Source of the DNA: Homarus americanus
Lineage: Eukaryota; Arthropoda; Malacostraca; Decapoda; Nephropidae
Direction: 5' to 3'
Length of the DNA: 64,000 nt
Assembly (NCBI RefSeq): GCF_018991925.1
Contig: NW_024724238.1
Span: 87,501 to 151,500, forward strand
Below are positions 1-8,726 of this stretch, in pieces. The position numbers and the translations under genes were made by a program. Under the pieces are notes generated by a model. That model saw only the letters and a program-made list of their open reading frames with translations. It was not told the DNA's origin and did no database searches. The first letter of the stretch is position 1, and each line of letters begins with the position of its first letter.

Positions 1-765
1 GCTGGACACTGCAACGAGAAGAGAGCAAGCTGTACAAGAGAAAGAGTAAAGTTCAGAAGCACTTTTAGAACTTCATATTTTGTCATTATAAAGGATTTGA
101 ACTTATGTTTTTTGGTACAATTTTTTATGAGCTTATCTGTGATAGGTTTAAAATTGTATCTTGCATGACGCGATAATGTTACTATATTTACTATTTTTTT
201 TATTCTTTAAGAAAGTAGGTCTGATGGTAGAATGAAACATCCAATTAATATTCATTAATATGAAATTAGTCATGAAAGCACAGTCACATGAGATAATCTC
301 ATCTTTTGCACGACATATGATGGAATATTAAATATTTGTACCTAGTATTGATTTTTTTATAAAACCTGGTCTGATAGAACAAAACAAATATCAGATTCGA
401 ATTCAGCAATATGAAATTAGTTGTGTGAGCATGATCTCATATGTGAACCATTTTGGCTGTTGACCAGTGTTATTGAACATAATTGAAGTACAGGAAACTA
501 GTTTTATGCTTGCCAAACAGCCTGTCAACACACCAAACAGGAGTCAGTCTCTGTGTCTTTTCAGTGGAGGTAACATCTTGCTTCAGACTCACTTCAACAT
601 AAATGCTTTTTTTCTGTGTTTTCAGTCAAATTATTGATCATTTTGAAATTTATTTTACATATTGATGATATATAGAGCAGTGCAGTGTTAATTTAAAGAA
701 AATATTCTTTATTTACAGCAATTGAACTTAAAATAACACGTGTTGAAATTGTTTTTGAATCCAGC
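1..765. other. AT-rich noncoding DNA upstream of Tigger-1
   Basis: No reading frame of note is visible. The stretch is AT-rich and contains several polypyrimidine-AG tracts on the plus strand, for example near 555-562 and 620-626, that resemble 3' splice sites. It lies directly upstream of the transposase start at 766, so it is probably the 5' noncoding part of the Tigger element. No left terminal inverted repeat matching the right end at 2744-2788 was seen, so the left end of the element probably lies outside the window. Confidence 0.4.
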
Positions 766-2524
766 ATGGGTACCAAGAAATCTAGAAAAGCGATTTAAAT
801 TCAGATGAAACAGGAAATAATTAAAAAACATGAAGGCATTAGAACAAATGTGCTAAGCAAAGAATATGACATGTCAACATCAACTGTATCGACAATTCTT
901 GCACAGAAAGACAAATTCAAGGAAGTGAAAGTGAGAGACAAGTCTACCAGAGTGTTCAAAGGTAGATCCCTAATAGCAGAATCAGTGAGGTTACTTCTCA
1001 TCTGGATTAGGGAAAAACAGATGAAAGGTGATTCAGTTTCTACTGAATTTATTTGTGAAAGAGCCAGGGAAATATACAAACATTTAAAGGTAAATCAACC
1101 TGGTTCTTCAGGCAGAGAATTTGAAGATTTTAGAGCCAGCAAGACCTGGTTAAAAAAATTTAAGAAAAGAAGTGACATATTTAGTGTTAGGCATGGTGAG
1201 GCTGCCAGTGCTGATAAGGAAGGGGCAGCAAAGCTTTTAGTGGAATTTAAAGAACTGGTGGATACAGAAAATTATCTTCCACAGCAAGTGTTCAATGTGG
1301 ACAAAACTGGGCTGTTCTGGAAAAAGATGCCCAAAAGAACATTCATCACCAGAGATGAAGCCTCTTTACCTGGGCATAAACCCATGAAAGACCGTCTCAC
1401 TCTATCGCTTGGTGCCAATGCTTCAGGGGATTTCCGACTGAAGCCTATGCTTGTCTACCACTCTGAGAACCCCAGGGTGTTCAAGCAACAAAAAGTGGTA
1501 AGAACAAAGGTTGGAGTTTATTGGAAATCCAACCGTAAGGCATGGGTAACAAGACAGCTCTTTAATGAATGGGCTGTTGAGGTGTTTTGCCCTTCTGTCA
1601 AGAGCTACCTAACCACCAATAAACTCCCTTTAAAGACTCTTCTCCTCATGGATAATGCTCCTGGTCATGACCCTCAACTTGCCAGAACTTTGGAGTCTCA
1701 ATTTGACTTTGTCAAAGTGTTGTTTTTGCCTCCAACCACTACATCAATCATACAGCCAATGGACCAGAATGTGATCAGCAACTTTAAGAAGCTGTACAGT
1801 ACATGAAAATTTTCAGGAGGTGTCATCAGGCAACTTCCACTGATCCTGAACTAACACTGGCACAATTCTGTAAGACACAGTTTAACATCCTGGAGGCTGT
1901 AAAATTGATTGTGTCTTCATGGCAAGAAGTCTCCACTAGATCCCTCAATTCTTCATGAAAAGCACTGTGGCCATCAGTAGTCCATGATTTTGAGGGATTT
2001 CAGGATGAAACAGAGTTGCACCAGGAGATTGTATCCATTGGTCAGTCATTTGGCCTTGAAATGGAGGATGATGATGTAGAAGAGCTTGTGATGTCTCATG
2101 AACAGGAACTTACTCCTGAAGACTTGCAGCAACTGGATGAGATGTTAAGAGGCTGACAGTGGTGAGGGAGGAAACGGAAAGTGATGACCATATGTCAACT
2201 TCAGAGTTGAAAGATGTTGTTCACCACTGAAGGAAGTTCAGGAAACTGGCTTCAAGGCACCCAGATGTGGAAAAGTCTGAACTAGCTTTGTGTCATGTTG
2301 AGGACACAGTGGTCTCCTTCTTCAAACATCAGTTAATGATGAGGAGGAGAGATGCCCCACAAACAAAAATTGACAGATTCTTTAGTAAAAGGCAGCGGGA
2401 ACAAGATGCTAGCCCTCAGCCTTCCACTTCAAGAAGGAGAGAGGATGTTCATGGTGGAGAATCTGTCAGTCCAGAGGTTCCTGACATTTTCATGGAAGGT
2501 GACTCACCTTCCAAGAAGCAGTAA
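766..2524 (+). pseudogene. Tigger/pogo transposase (CENP-B/Jerky-like), decayed
   Basis: A cut-and-paste transposase that would act in the nucleus on its own terminal repeats. An ATG at 766 opens ten codons, then TAA at 796-798 blocks the frame. An in-frame ATG at 805 reopens it for 333 codons. In that 333-aa piece the first ~130 residues resemble the two CENP-B-type helix-turn-helix domains. The DDE_1 catalytic core follows, with D166 (VDKTGLFW), D283 (MDNAPGH) and D320 (QPMDQN), a DDD triad as in pogo. The frame breaks near 1803 and continues in another phase with a TGA at 1956-1958. It shifts again near 2154 and ends at 2524 with a tail that carries a PCNA-binding-like motif (2360-2383). 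At least three breaks make it non-functional. The catalytic residues are intact; the family call is firm. Confidence 0.9.
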
Positions 2525-2743
2525 AATGCTTCTCCTCCACCTCCACTTCCTTCTCTTCTCCCTTCTCCTCCACCCCCATTCTAATCCCCATCATCATCCA
2601 GGAGCCTTCTACATACACACCTCAAAGTAAGTGTACCTTTCTACCTTTTTTGTTGAATTTAGGCAATTTTCGGTGAGCTGGAACCAATTACCCAAAAACC
2701 CATTGAAACAATGGTTTCGGTTAATGAGTTTTTCGGATAACGA

Positions 2744-2788
2744 GCAACCTTCTAGAACGGATTGTGCTCGTTAACCGAGGGACCACTG
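2744..2788 (-). repeat. Right terminal inverted repeat of Tigger-1
   Basis: Read from the outside in (minus strand) it begins CAGTGGTCCCTCGGTTAACG, the CAGTGGTnCCTCG-type start seen in Tigger families, and sits beside TA at 2789-2790. The inner boundary is approximate because the partner repeat is not visible. Confidence 0.75.
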
Positions 2789-2790
2789 TA

Positions 2791-3690
2791 CTGGTATCAG
2801 AAGTGACAAAAGCAAGTTTGCGGATGACACCAAAATAGGGCAGCAGATTAATTCAGGGCAGGATGCAAATGCACTACAGGGGGATTTAAATAAACTGCAG
2901 GAGTGGTCAGAAAAATGGAAATGAAATTCAACACCAGCAAGTGCAGCGTACTTAATATTAGAAGAAAAAATACTGGCAATGTATACAGCCTTAACAACAT
3001 CAACCTTGAGAAGTCGACTTGTGAAAGAGACTTAAGGGTACTTGTAAGCCCGGACCTACGGCCTAGAAAACAGTGCGTTAATGTTCGAAATAAGGCAAAC
3101 GGAGTATTAGGTTTTATATCTAGAAATGTAAGTAATAAGAGTGCAGAGGTCTTATTGCAACTATATCTTGCGCTAGTCAGACTGCACCTCGATTATGCTG
3201 TTCAGTTCTGGTGCCCTTATTATAGAGATTCACTGGAGTCGGTGCAGAGAAGAACGACGAAAATGATTCCGGGACTTAGAAACCTTCCTTATCACGATGG
3301 ATTAAAGAAACTAAACTTGCATTCCCTAGAAAGACGAAGAGTGTGGGAAGATATGATAGAAGTATTTAAGTGGGTGAAAGGAATCAATAAAGGAGATATA
3401 GATGAAGTTATTATAATATCCGAGCAGGATAGGACTCATAGCAATGGATTTAAGTTGATAAGTTTAGGTTTAGGAGGGAGATAGGAAGGAACTGGTTCAC
3501 AAATAGGGTAGTAGACGAAAAGAACAAGCTTAGCAACTTTGTAGTAAGTGCTGGAACACTGGAAAGTTTTAAAAGGAGGCTAGATAGATTCATGGATGAT
3601 AGAGAGTGGTAGTAACTCTCAACAGGAGCTGCCTTGCACAGGCCAACCGGCCTATTGCAGACTCCTTATTTTCTTATGTTCTTATATTAA
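2791..3690 (+). pseudogene. LINE reverse transcriptase, 3' part (CR1/jockey-like)
   Basis: C-terminal part of a non-LTR retrotransposon ORF2, which copies LINE RNA at a nicked target. The frame enters right after the TA of Tigger-1 and quickly reaches the RT motif FADDTK, followed by the QEWSEKW region, the CERDLRVLVSPDL thumb region and the LHLDYAVQFWCPY and RRTTKMIPGLRNL blocks typical of CR1/jockey ORF2 tails. A one-base deletion near 2920 shifts the frame (open from 2903 to 3484), and a second shift just past 3480 precedes a recognisable tail that runs to about 3612. The 3' end holds the repeated TTCTTATG/TTCTTAT tail typical of CR1-like LINEs. The upstream half of this LINE should lie left of Tigger-1, outside the window. 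Confidence 0.85.
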
Positions 3691-3693
3691 ACA

Positions 3694-4017
3694 TTATATT
3701 AAACATAAAGAACTTCCTATGATATGGTGAATTTGAGGCATTTTCTGGACGCGAGATGATGCAGCCGCACCAGCGCTTACGCTGCCCAGGCGGCGGAGTG
3801 ATTTACTGTGATGGCGGGAAATGTCGAGCCACGGCATTGAGGAAGTGATGAACAAATTTCTTTCTGGTTTGAAAGCACAGGGGTTCCCGCAGTGTGGACA
3901 GTCTCTATTTAAAGGAACAATGCCTTGGTCTTTGAACAATTGAAGGGTCTCATTGTCTTCATCCCTAAATTTGCAAATTATGTCCACATAAGACAGGCAA
4001 CAACCTTCACTCATCAT
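3694..4017 (-). CDS. Small zinc-ribbon-like frame, possible Merlin/ISXO2 remnant
   Basis: A 107-codon minus-strand frame. The first ~55 residues look protein-like: a hydrophilic helix-rich start, then CPHCGNPC around residues 41-48, half of a C4 zinc ribbon. The order (short helical start, 'LQLFKDQGIVPLNRDCPHCG', then CxxC) resembles the N-terminus of IS1016/Merlin-type (ISXO2) transposases. The second CxxC pair and the DDE core are absent, and the last half reads as low-quality sequence. It could equally be an exon remnant of something else. The assignment is weak. Confidence 0.3.
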   Translation of the reverse strand: MMSEGCCLSYVDIICKFRDEDNETLQLFKDQGIVPLNRDCPHCGNPCAFKPERNLFITSSMPWLDISRHHSKSLRRLGSVSAGAAASSRVQKMPQIHHIIGSSLCLI

Positions 4018-4212
4018 GCTGAAAATGAAAATGCCACGAGCCTGGGGAAAAGAACCACAGCAGAGCGCGGCCTCATTACCGTTGGGAAGACAATATCCAG
4101 ATCCCTGCTGACATTTTCCCCATATTGACCACCTAATTATCTATGAAACGAAGAATTTGCACAAGAAATTATTATCATATCAGAACTCATTGATGAGAAT
4201 ATTGTAAGAAAA

Positions 4213-4737
4213 TAAGGTATTACTGTATTTTACTTTCGGACATAGCGTCCCCGAAAGTAATAAACTACTGAAGCATTTAGATCTGGCTATTCTGAGCATT
4301 TTGAACCCCATATATACATGGTGGAAATGGATAATAGCGACACAATTGAATTCAATTGATTTTAAGTACTTTTCTGTCTTCGTCTGTGAGATGATGTTAT
4401 CAGCGCATCACGCAAGCGCAATGTTGACTGACGTCATCCAGTCGTGACCAATGATGTATCAATATCAGCACGCAAATTTTTTTCGACCAATCACATTTGA
4501 TTTTTTTCAAAGGAAGCAGCCTGGGTAATTTCATTGACCAGTTTCACAATGGTCGTGGTGGAGGTTGGTTGTCGTTTGTGCTCCTACGATTATTTTAAGT
4601 TTATTGCCGAGTTTTACGAGAAAGACGATCACTCTATCCAAGTCTTACATATCCCTGGTCCTTCCACTTCTAACTAAGGTATTGTATTGTACTTTCAGAC
4701 ATGGCGTGCCCCAAAGTTTTTAACTACTGAAAAACTT
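4213..4737. repeat. Pair of direct repeats (4213-4278 and 4676-4737)
   Basis: Both copies read TAAGGTATT..., then a TGTA/TTTTACTTTC segment, GACATRGCGT, CCCCRAAAGT and AACTACTGAA. About 400 bp of AT-rich DNA separates them. They may be the ends of a small element, but no target duplication or inverted structure was found, so no element class is assigned. Confidence 0.45.
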
Positions 4738-5270
4738 TGGTTAATTTCAGGTGGGCCTACCGGGGTCTGGGGGCAGAGCCGGCTAGGAATTAGGTTAGGT
4801 CAGATGACTCATTTTCGTTTTCTCCCCACCCAAAACTCCAATTTCCCAGGCTCTCCCCCATTATTGTTGAAGTTTGTAATTTCTGTCAAAAATAAAGGTC
4901 AGATTTGTTTAAAATACAACAAAATTCACTGGAAAAACATATTGGTCAACCCCTAGGGACTCATGTCCTTAAGTAAAAATTTACCGAAAATAAACAGTAA
5001 TAAAAATAACTCGTCCGCGGGTTAGTCGTATATATTAACCAATATACCTAGAACTGGACCCAAAATATGGTAAATTTATATTATCACACTGGTATTTATT
5101 TTGATATTAAAAATAGGTTTTCTATGTATTTTGATGAGTTTCAAACGAATTTGATATTCATTTTCACCGGAAATTACGTGTCTTTTAGATACCCCCCCAC
5201 ACACAACAATCACAACAGAAAAAGTTGGATTTTTTTTTTTAAATAAATTATATTTCCAACCAACCAAGAA

Positions 5271-5294
5271 AACCTAACCTAACCTAACCTAACC
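5271..5294. repeat. Short (AACCT)n run
   Basis: Four AACCT units and a partial fifth. This is the TTAGG complement, used as the telomere repeat in most arthropods. Interstitial copies this short are common and carry no telomere function. A run of three units also occurs at 41713-41730. Confidence 0.8.
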
Positions 5295-6139
5295 AGCTCC
5301 CTATCGGAGGCCTGGAGCAATGCCTGAGCAGAGGGTTCAGACCACCTCCGTCATAAGTAAACAAATCATGTCGACACTTGAGACTGTAAAGTAATAATCT
5401 TGAAAAATTAATATCTCGGTTATCCTTAATTTCCGGTGGAAATATCATAGAAGAAAAATATGTTACAATTGTGTAGACATTATGAGATATATATTTTTAC
5501 TACAGAAATAAAGACCGGTGTGATACTATAAATTAACCAAAAATATTGTGGGACATTATGGGCAACTTGTAAAAAAAATACGACATTCAAACAGCTTCAA
5601 TACAGCCATATTAGTGTGCTTCAAAATAGCCTTTGATATAATTATCAATAATATTGGAGGGATCCTACACAGGTCACTGGCCTTCTTCCCATAAGGTAAG
5701 TAAGGCACAGGTAATGTATAAAATTTACTGACGATAACACAAAGTATTACTACTGTATAATACTGAACATATTTCTAATGTCCAGTGAACAATGTGATAT
5801 CTTGCGTTATGTTATGAATGATCCTTACAATCTTGTTTTTAATAATTTGTAGCGTGACTTAGCTCATCAGCTTAATATTAAGAGTAATACAGTACCTGTG
5901 GCTGGTCCTCCTCTACGTTGTTTACACTCTGCCGCCGCCGCCAGTGTGTGTCAGTGGCTGTGGCTTTGGATTTGCTGGCCAGCTTACCTCTCACCTATTT
6001 CGGCCTGAACTAATGTTTTTTTTTCTTTTTGTTTTTGTGCTAGATGATGATTGGATGAGTGATATGATTAGAGACAGTCTTAGTGTGTGTTGTATACTTT
6101 TTACCTTACTTTACTATCAATAACGTACAGTAGAAAATA

Positions 6140-6615
6140 TACTTTAACTTTAATCTTCTTCACCACTGATCGGCTCGTTAGCCGCCCGGGCGATCGGTCA
6201 CATCTCTGTTACTTTTCCTTTTCTTTTATCCTCTTCACCAAATGATCGGTTCGTTAGCGCTTTGGCGATCGGTCACGTCTCTGTCACGCACTGTTGGCAA
6301 ATACTGGGCATGCACCAGCTCCTGAATGTACCTGAATCTGCTCCAGTGTTGGTCAAGTCTTGTCTTGAAAGAGCTCACACTCGGTGCCGTCACAACACTC
6401 TCTGGTAGATTGTTCCAAGAGTTTACAACTCTCTCTCCGAAAAAGTTTGCCCTCACAGTTTTCTGGACTTGCAGCTTCTTCAATCTTAAGCTGTGACCCC
6501 ATGTGGGGCGAGCGTCCGCTAGCTCCAAGTAAGGACACTCAACTGAGTAGTGCCCCCGAGAGATGTTTATACACCTCAATTAGGTCACCCCTTGCCCGTT
6601 TGTAGTATAAGCTAG
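6140..6615 (-). mobile_element. LINE-A, 3' part (minus strand)
   Basis: Reverse-complement copy of the same LINE family as LINE-B (6900-11849). It holds the 3' UTR with both hairpin units and the end of ORF2 (the NSWNNLPESVV region). It stops abruptly at ...TATAAGCTAG (6615), where the Gypsy-1 5' LTR begins, and resumes at 17875 with GCTAGGCA. The sequence on the two sides is contiguous in LINE-B, so this is one LINE copy split by Gypsy-1. Confidence 0.88.
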
Positions 6616-6757
6616 TGTAAGATTGCACTATCGTACTATATGTTTTCCCATGTTGAGGTGGGAGCTTGTCTTTGGCAGCGCCTGGTTGCCAGTCACCAGC
6701 TGGCGCTGTTAGAATAAAGTCTACAAAGAACGTGGTTTATGATTCAAACCTCTCACA
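6616..6757 (+). repeat. Gypsy-1 5' LTR
   Basis: TG...CA termini and an AATAAA poly(A) signal near 6713. Its partner is 17734-17874. The next bases, TGGAGCACAGTGAG from 6758, fit a tRNA primer-binding site. The priming tRNA was not identified. Confidence 0.9.
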
Positions 6758-7164
6758 TGGAGCACAGTGAGTAGGATATGTCGGGGCCCGATACGCCATT
6801 ACAGCCCTGACAAGAACGCTGACATGGCCCCTACACGTCCACGATTCTCGACGCCCTCAAGGTCGTGTTGCGTCTCTGTAACAAAGCGTGTTCGGCATCC
6901 GGGCCTTCGATGTAGAGCGGCAGAAACTGGACAGTGATTACATAAGTTCGTCAAGATCGTCTTAGTGAGGTGAAAGTGTAAATCGATGTCGGACTTTTCA
7001 TGCTAGACACGATTGTATTTTTGAAAACTCAATTTCCACCGAGTTGGAGGTACAGCCAGGGTCACAGGCCTATAACCACACAATCACTGCCACATGACAA
7101 AGCTTTTATTTTATTTTATTTTTTAGGGTGTTGTGGTCACGGCTGTGATAAAGGCCAACCAGGG

Positions 7165-7640
7165 AGTGTAGTACTGTGCCTTCAGTTAAATCAGTTCATA
7201 GTTGTCATCAGTGAATGCAGAAGAGACTATAATAACTTAAAGCGAATACATATTGGCAATCGAGCTGGTAAGGACAACTGCCAGCCTATTCGTGTCATAG
7301 GTGCCACAGAGACTTTAAATTTTATTTTGTTTGTGTGCTTGCTCAAGGACTGAATCTGTGTTTATAATACACCACTCACAGGGAGATACAGTGTACACAG
7401 TGATAGTTCATAGTGTCATCAGTGACCGCTGAAGTTGTAAATAACTTAAAGTGAGCGCTCACTAGCAAGCAAGCTGGAAAGGCACCGTGCCAGCTGAAAC
7501 CAAGTCGTGTCATAGGTGCCACAGAGACTTTAAATTTTATTTTATGTTGATTGTGTGCTTGCTCAAGGACTGAAACTGTGCCTACAATACACCATTCACA
7601 GGGAGATACAGTGTACGCAGTCGCAGACGACAACTCCATA
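7165..7640 (+). repeat. Tandem ~215-bp units in the LINE-B 5' UTR
   Basis: The block GTCATAGGTGCCACAGAGAC plus about 100 downstream bases occurs at 7294 and again at 7509, a 215-bp period. The TTCATAG...TCATCAGTGA...AACTTAAAG segment before it is also repeated (from 7195 and 7408). Partial copies flank the two units. Such monomers act as internal promoters in some LINEs; that role is inferred here. Confidence 0.75.
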
Positions 7641-7740
7641 GGCAACAGAGAGTAGCTAAGTACTTTTTTCTCTCTTTATTTTCTTTGAAATAGGTGTAGA
7701 TCTATACACAGTCTACACCCCCCCCACAACAACAACAACC

Positions 7741-8724
7741 ATGAGTTTGGTATGTGATTACTGCAGGGAGACGTCGGATATGGAGGATGCAGGCCTAACT
7801 AATGCAACGTTTAGGAAGTTACTAACTGCCGTAAAGCTTGATGGCTGTTGCTGGTATTGCCCTGGCTGCATAGTCAAGGTGAATGAAGCGATTGCAATCC
7901 ATAAGGGAACGAGTTCTCTAGGGACGAAAATAGATGAAGCAGGAGCCCTGCTGGTTGACAAACTGGAGCAAGTTGAGAAAGAGATCCTTGCTAAGACTGA
8001 GGAAGTAGCTAATAGAATGGAGGTGGTTGCTAAGAGGAGCTATGCGGACGTATTAGGAGGGCCACGGGTGGGGGGGGCGGAGAGTAATGCAGAATCAGTA
8101 CAGGTTCTACAGCAGATTGGGACTCTGAAAAAGTGTGTCGAAGAAATGAAAATTAACGGACCTACTGTTAGGGGAGAGGAGGAACACCAGGAACGGCTCC
8201 AGCGCAGGAACAATGTAATAGTTTTTGGAGTCCCAGAGAGCCAGGCAGAGGGAACTGTGAGTAAGGAAACACACGACAAGGTGCTGTTTCAAAATATTTG
8301 CACAGAGGTTCTGAAGATTCCAGCAACCCCTCAGGATGTGAGGAGACTGGGACAAAAGCAGGGGGCTAAGCCTCGCCCCCTCAGGATCACACTAGGGAGT
8401 GAGGAGGAAAAATGGCAAGTTATCCGGCAGGCAAAAAACTTAGCAAGGAGCGAGGCATTTCGAGATGTATTTATTCACCCAGACCGCACGGTAATGCAGA
8501 GGGAACAGCACAAGAAGCTCCTGCTGGACTTGAAGCAGAAGAGGGAGGAGTCGAGAAGGAACGGGGACAGGTGCACATGGGTTATACTCAGGGGGAGGGT
8601 AGTGGAAACAAGTGTGCCGACACAGGGCCAGGGGGCAGCAGTGCACCCTCCACCCACTCAACCCCCCACCCGGGAGGCGGCACCAGCTCAGCCTACCGGA
8701 CAGGAGGGAACGAGCGCCGTGTAA
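7741..8724 (+). CDS. LINE-B ORF1: RNA-binding/nucleocapsid-like protein
   Basis: An intact 327-codon frame starting ATGAGTTTGG just after an ACAACAACA leader. ORF1 proteins of CR1/jockey LINEs bind the element RNA. A cysteine cluster sits near the N-terminus (C5, C8, then C36, C37, C40, C43), suggesting a zinc-finger or PHD-like fold. A helical, probably coiled-coil, stretch spans about residues 60-150. A block with RRNNVIVFGVPES (about 155-168) resembles the RRM-like core shared by many LINE ORF1 proteins. The tail is rich in proline and alanine. There is no stop or frameshift, unlike ORF2. It precedes ORF2 in another frame, as in bicistronic LINEs. Confidence 0.82.
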   Translation: MSLVCDYCRETSDMEDAGLTNATFRKLLTAVKLDGCCWYCPGCIVKVNEAIAIHKGTSSLGTKIDEAGALLVDKLEQVEKEILAKTEEVANRMEVVAKRSYADVLGGPRVGGAESNAESVQVLQQIGTLKKCVEEMKINGPTVRGEEEHQERLQRRNNVIVFGVPESQAEGTVSKETHDKVLFQNICTEVLKIPATPQDVRRLGQKQGAKPRPLRITLGSEEEKWQVIRQAKNLARSEAFRDVFIHPDRTVMQREQHKKLLLDLKQKREESRRNGDRCTWVILRGRVVETSVPTQGQGAAVHPPPTQPPTREAAPAQPTGQEGTSAV

Positions 8725-8726
8725 AC

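Larger units (their letters stand above)
766..2788 (+). mobile_element. Tigger-1: pogo/Tigger DNA transposon, right part
   Basis: A Tc1/mariner-superfamily element of the pogo/Tigger group. It carries a decayed transposase (766-2524) and a 3' noncoding tail, and ends in a terminal inverted repeat that reads inward as CAGTGGTCCCTCGGTTAACG. The last element base is G2788, followed by the TA at 2789-2790, the usual pogo target duplication. The DNA right after that TA is LINE coding sequence, so Tigger-1 jumped into a LINE. The left end is not resolved within the window. Confidence 0.85.
4140..6135. other. Noncoding stretch with a short direct repeat and telomere-like run
   Basis: No convincing gene. 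Two features stand out. A ~65-bp motif occurs at 4213-4278 and again at 4676-4737, containing an imperfect hairpin of the form CTTTCGG...CCGAAAG. A short run of four AACCT units plus AACC lies at 5271-5294, the complement of the arthropod telomere unit TTAGG; it is too short to be a telomere. The remainder is AT-rich single-copy-looking sequence. Confidence 0.5.

Noticed and set aside
5271..5294. Telomere or subtelomere
   Set aside because: Only four TTAGG-type units; interstitial runs this short are common.
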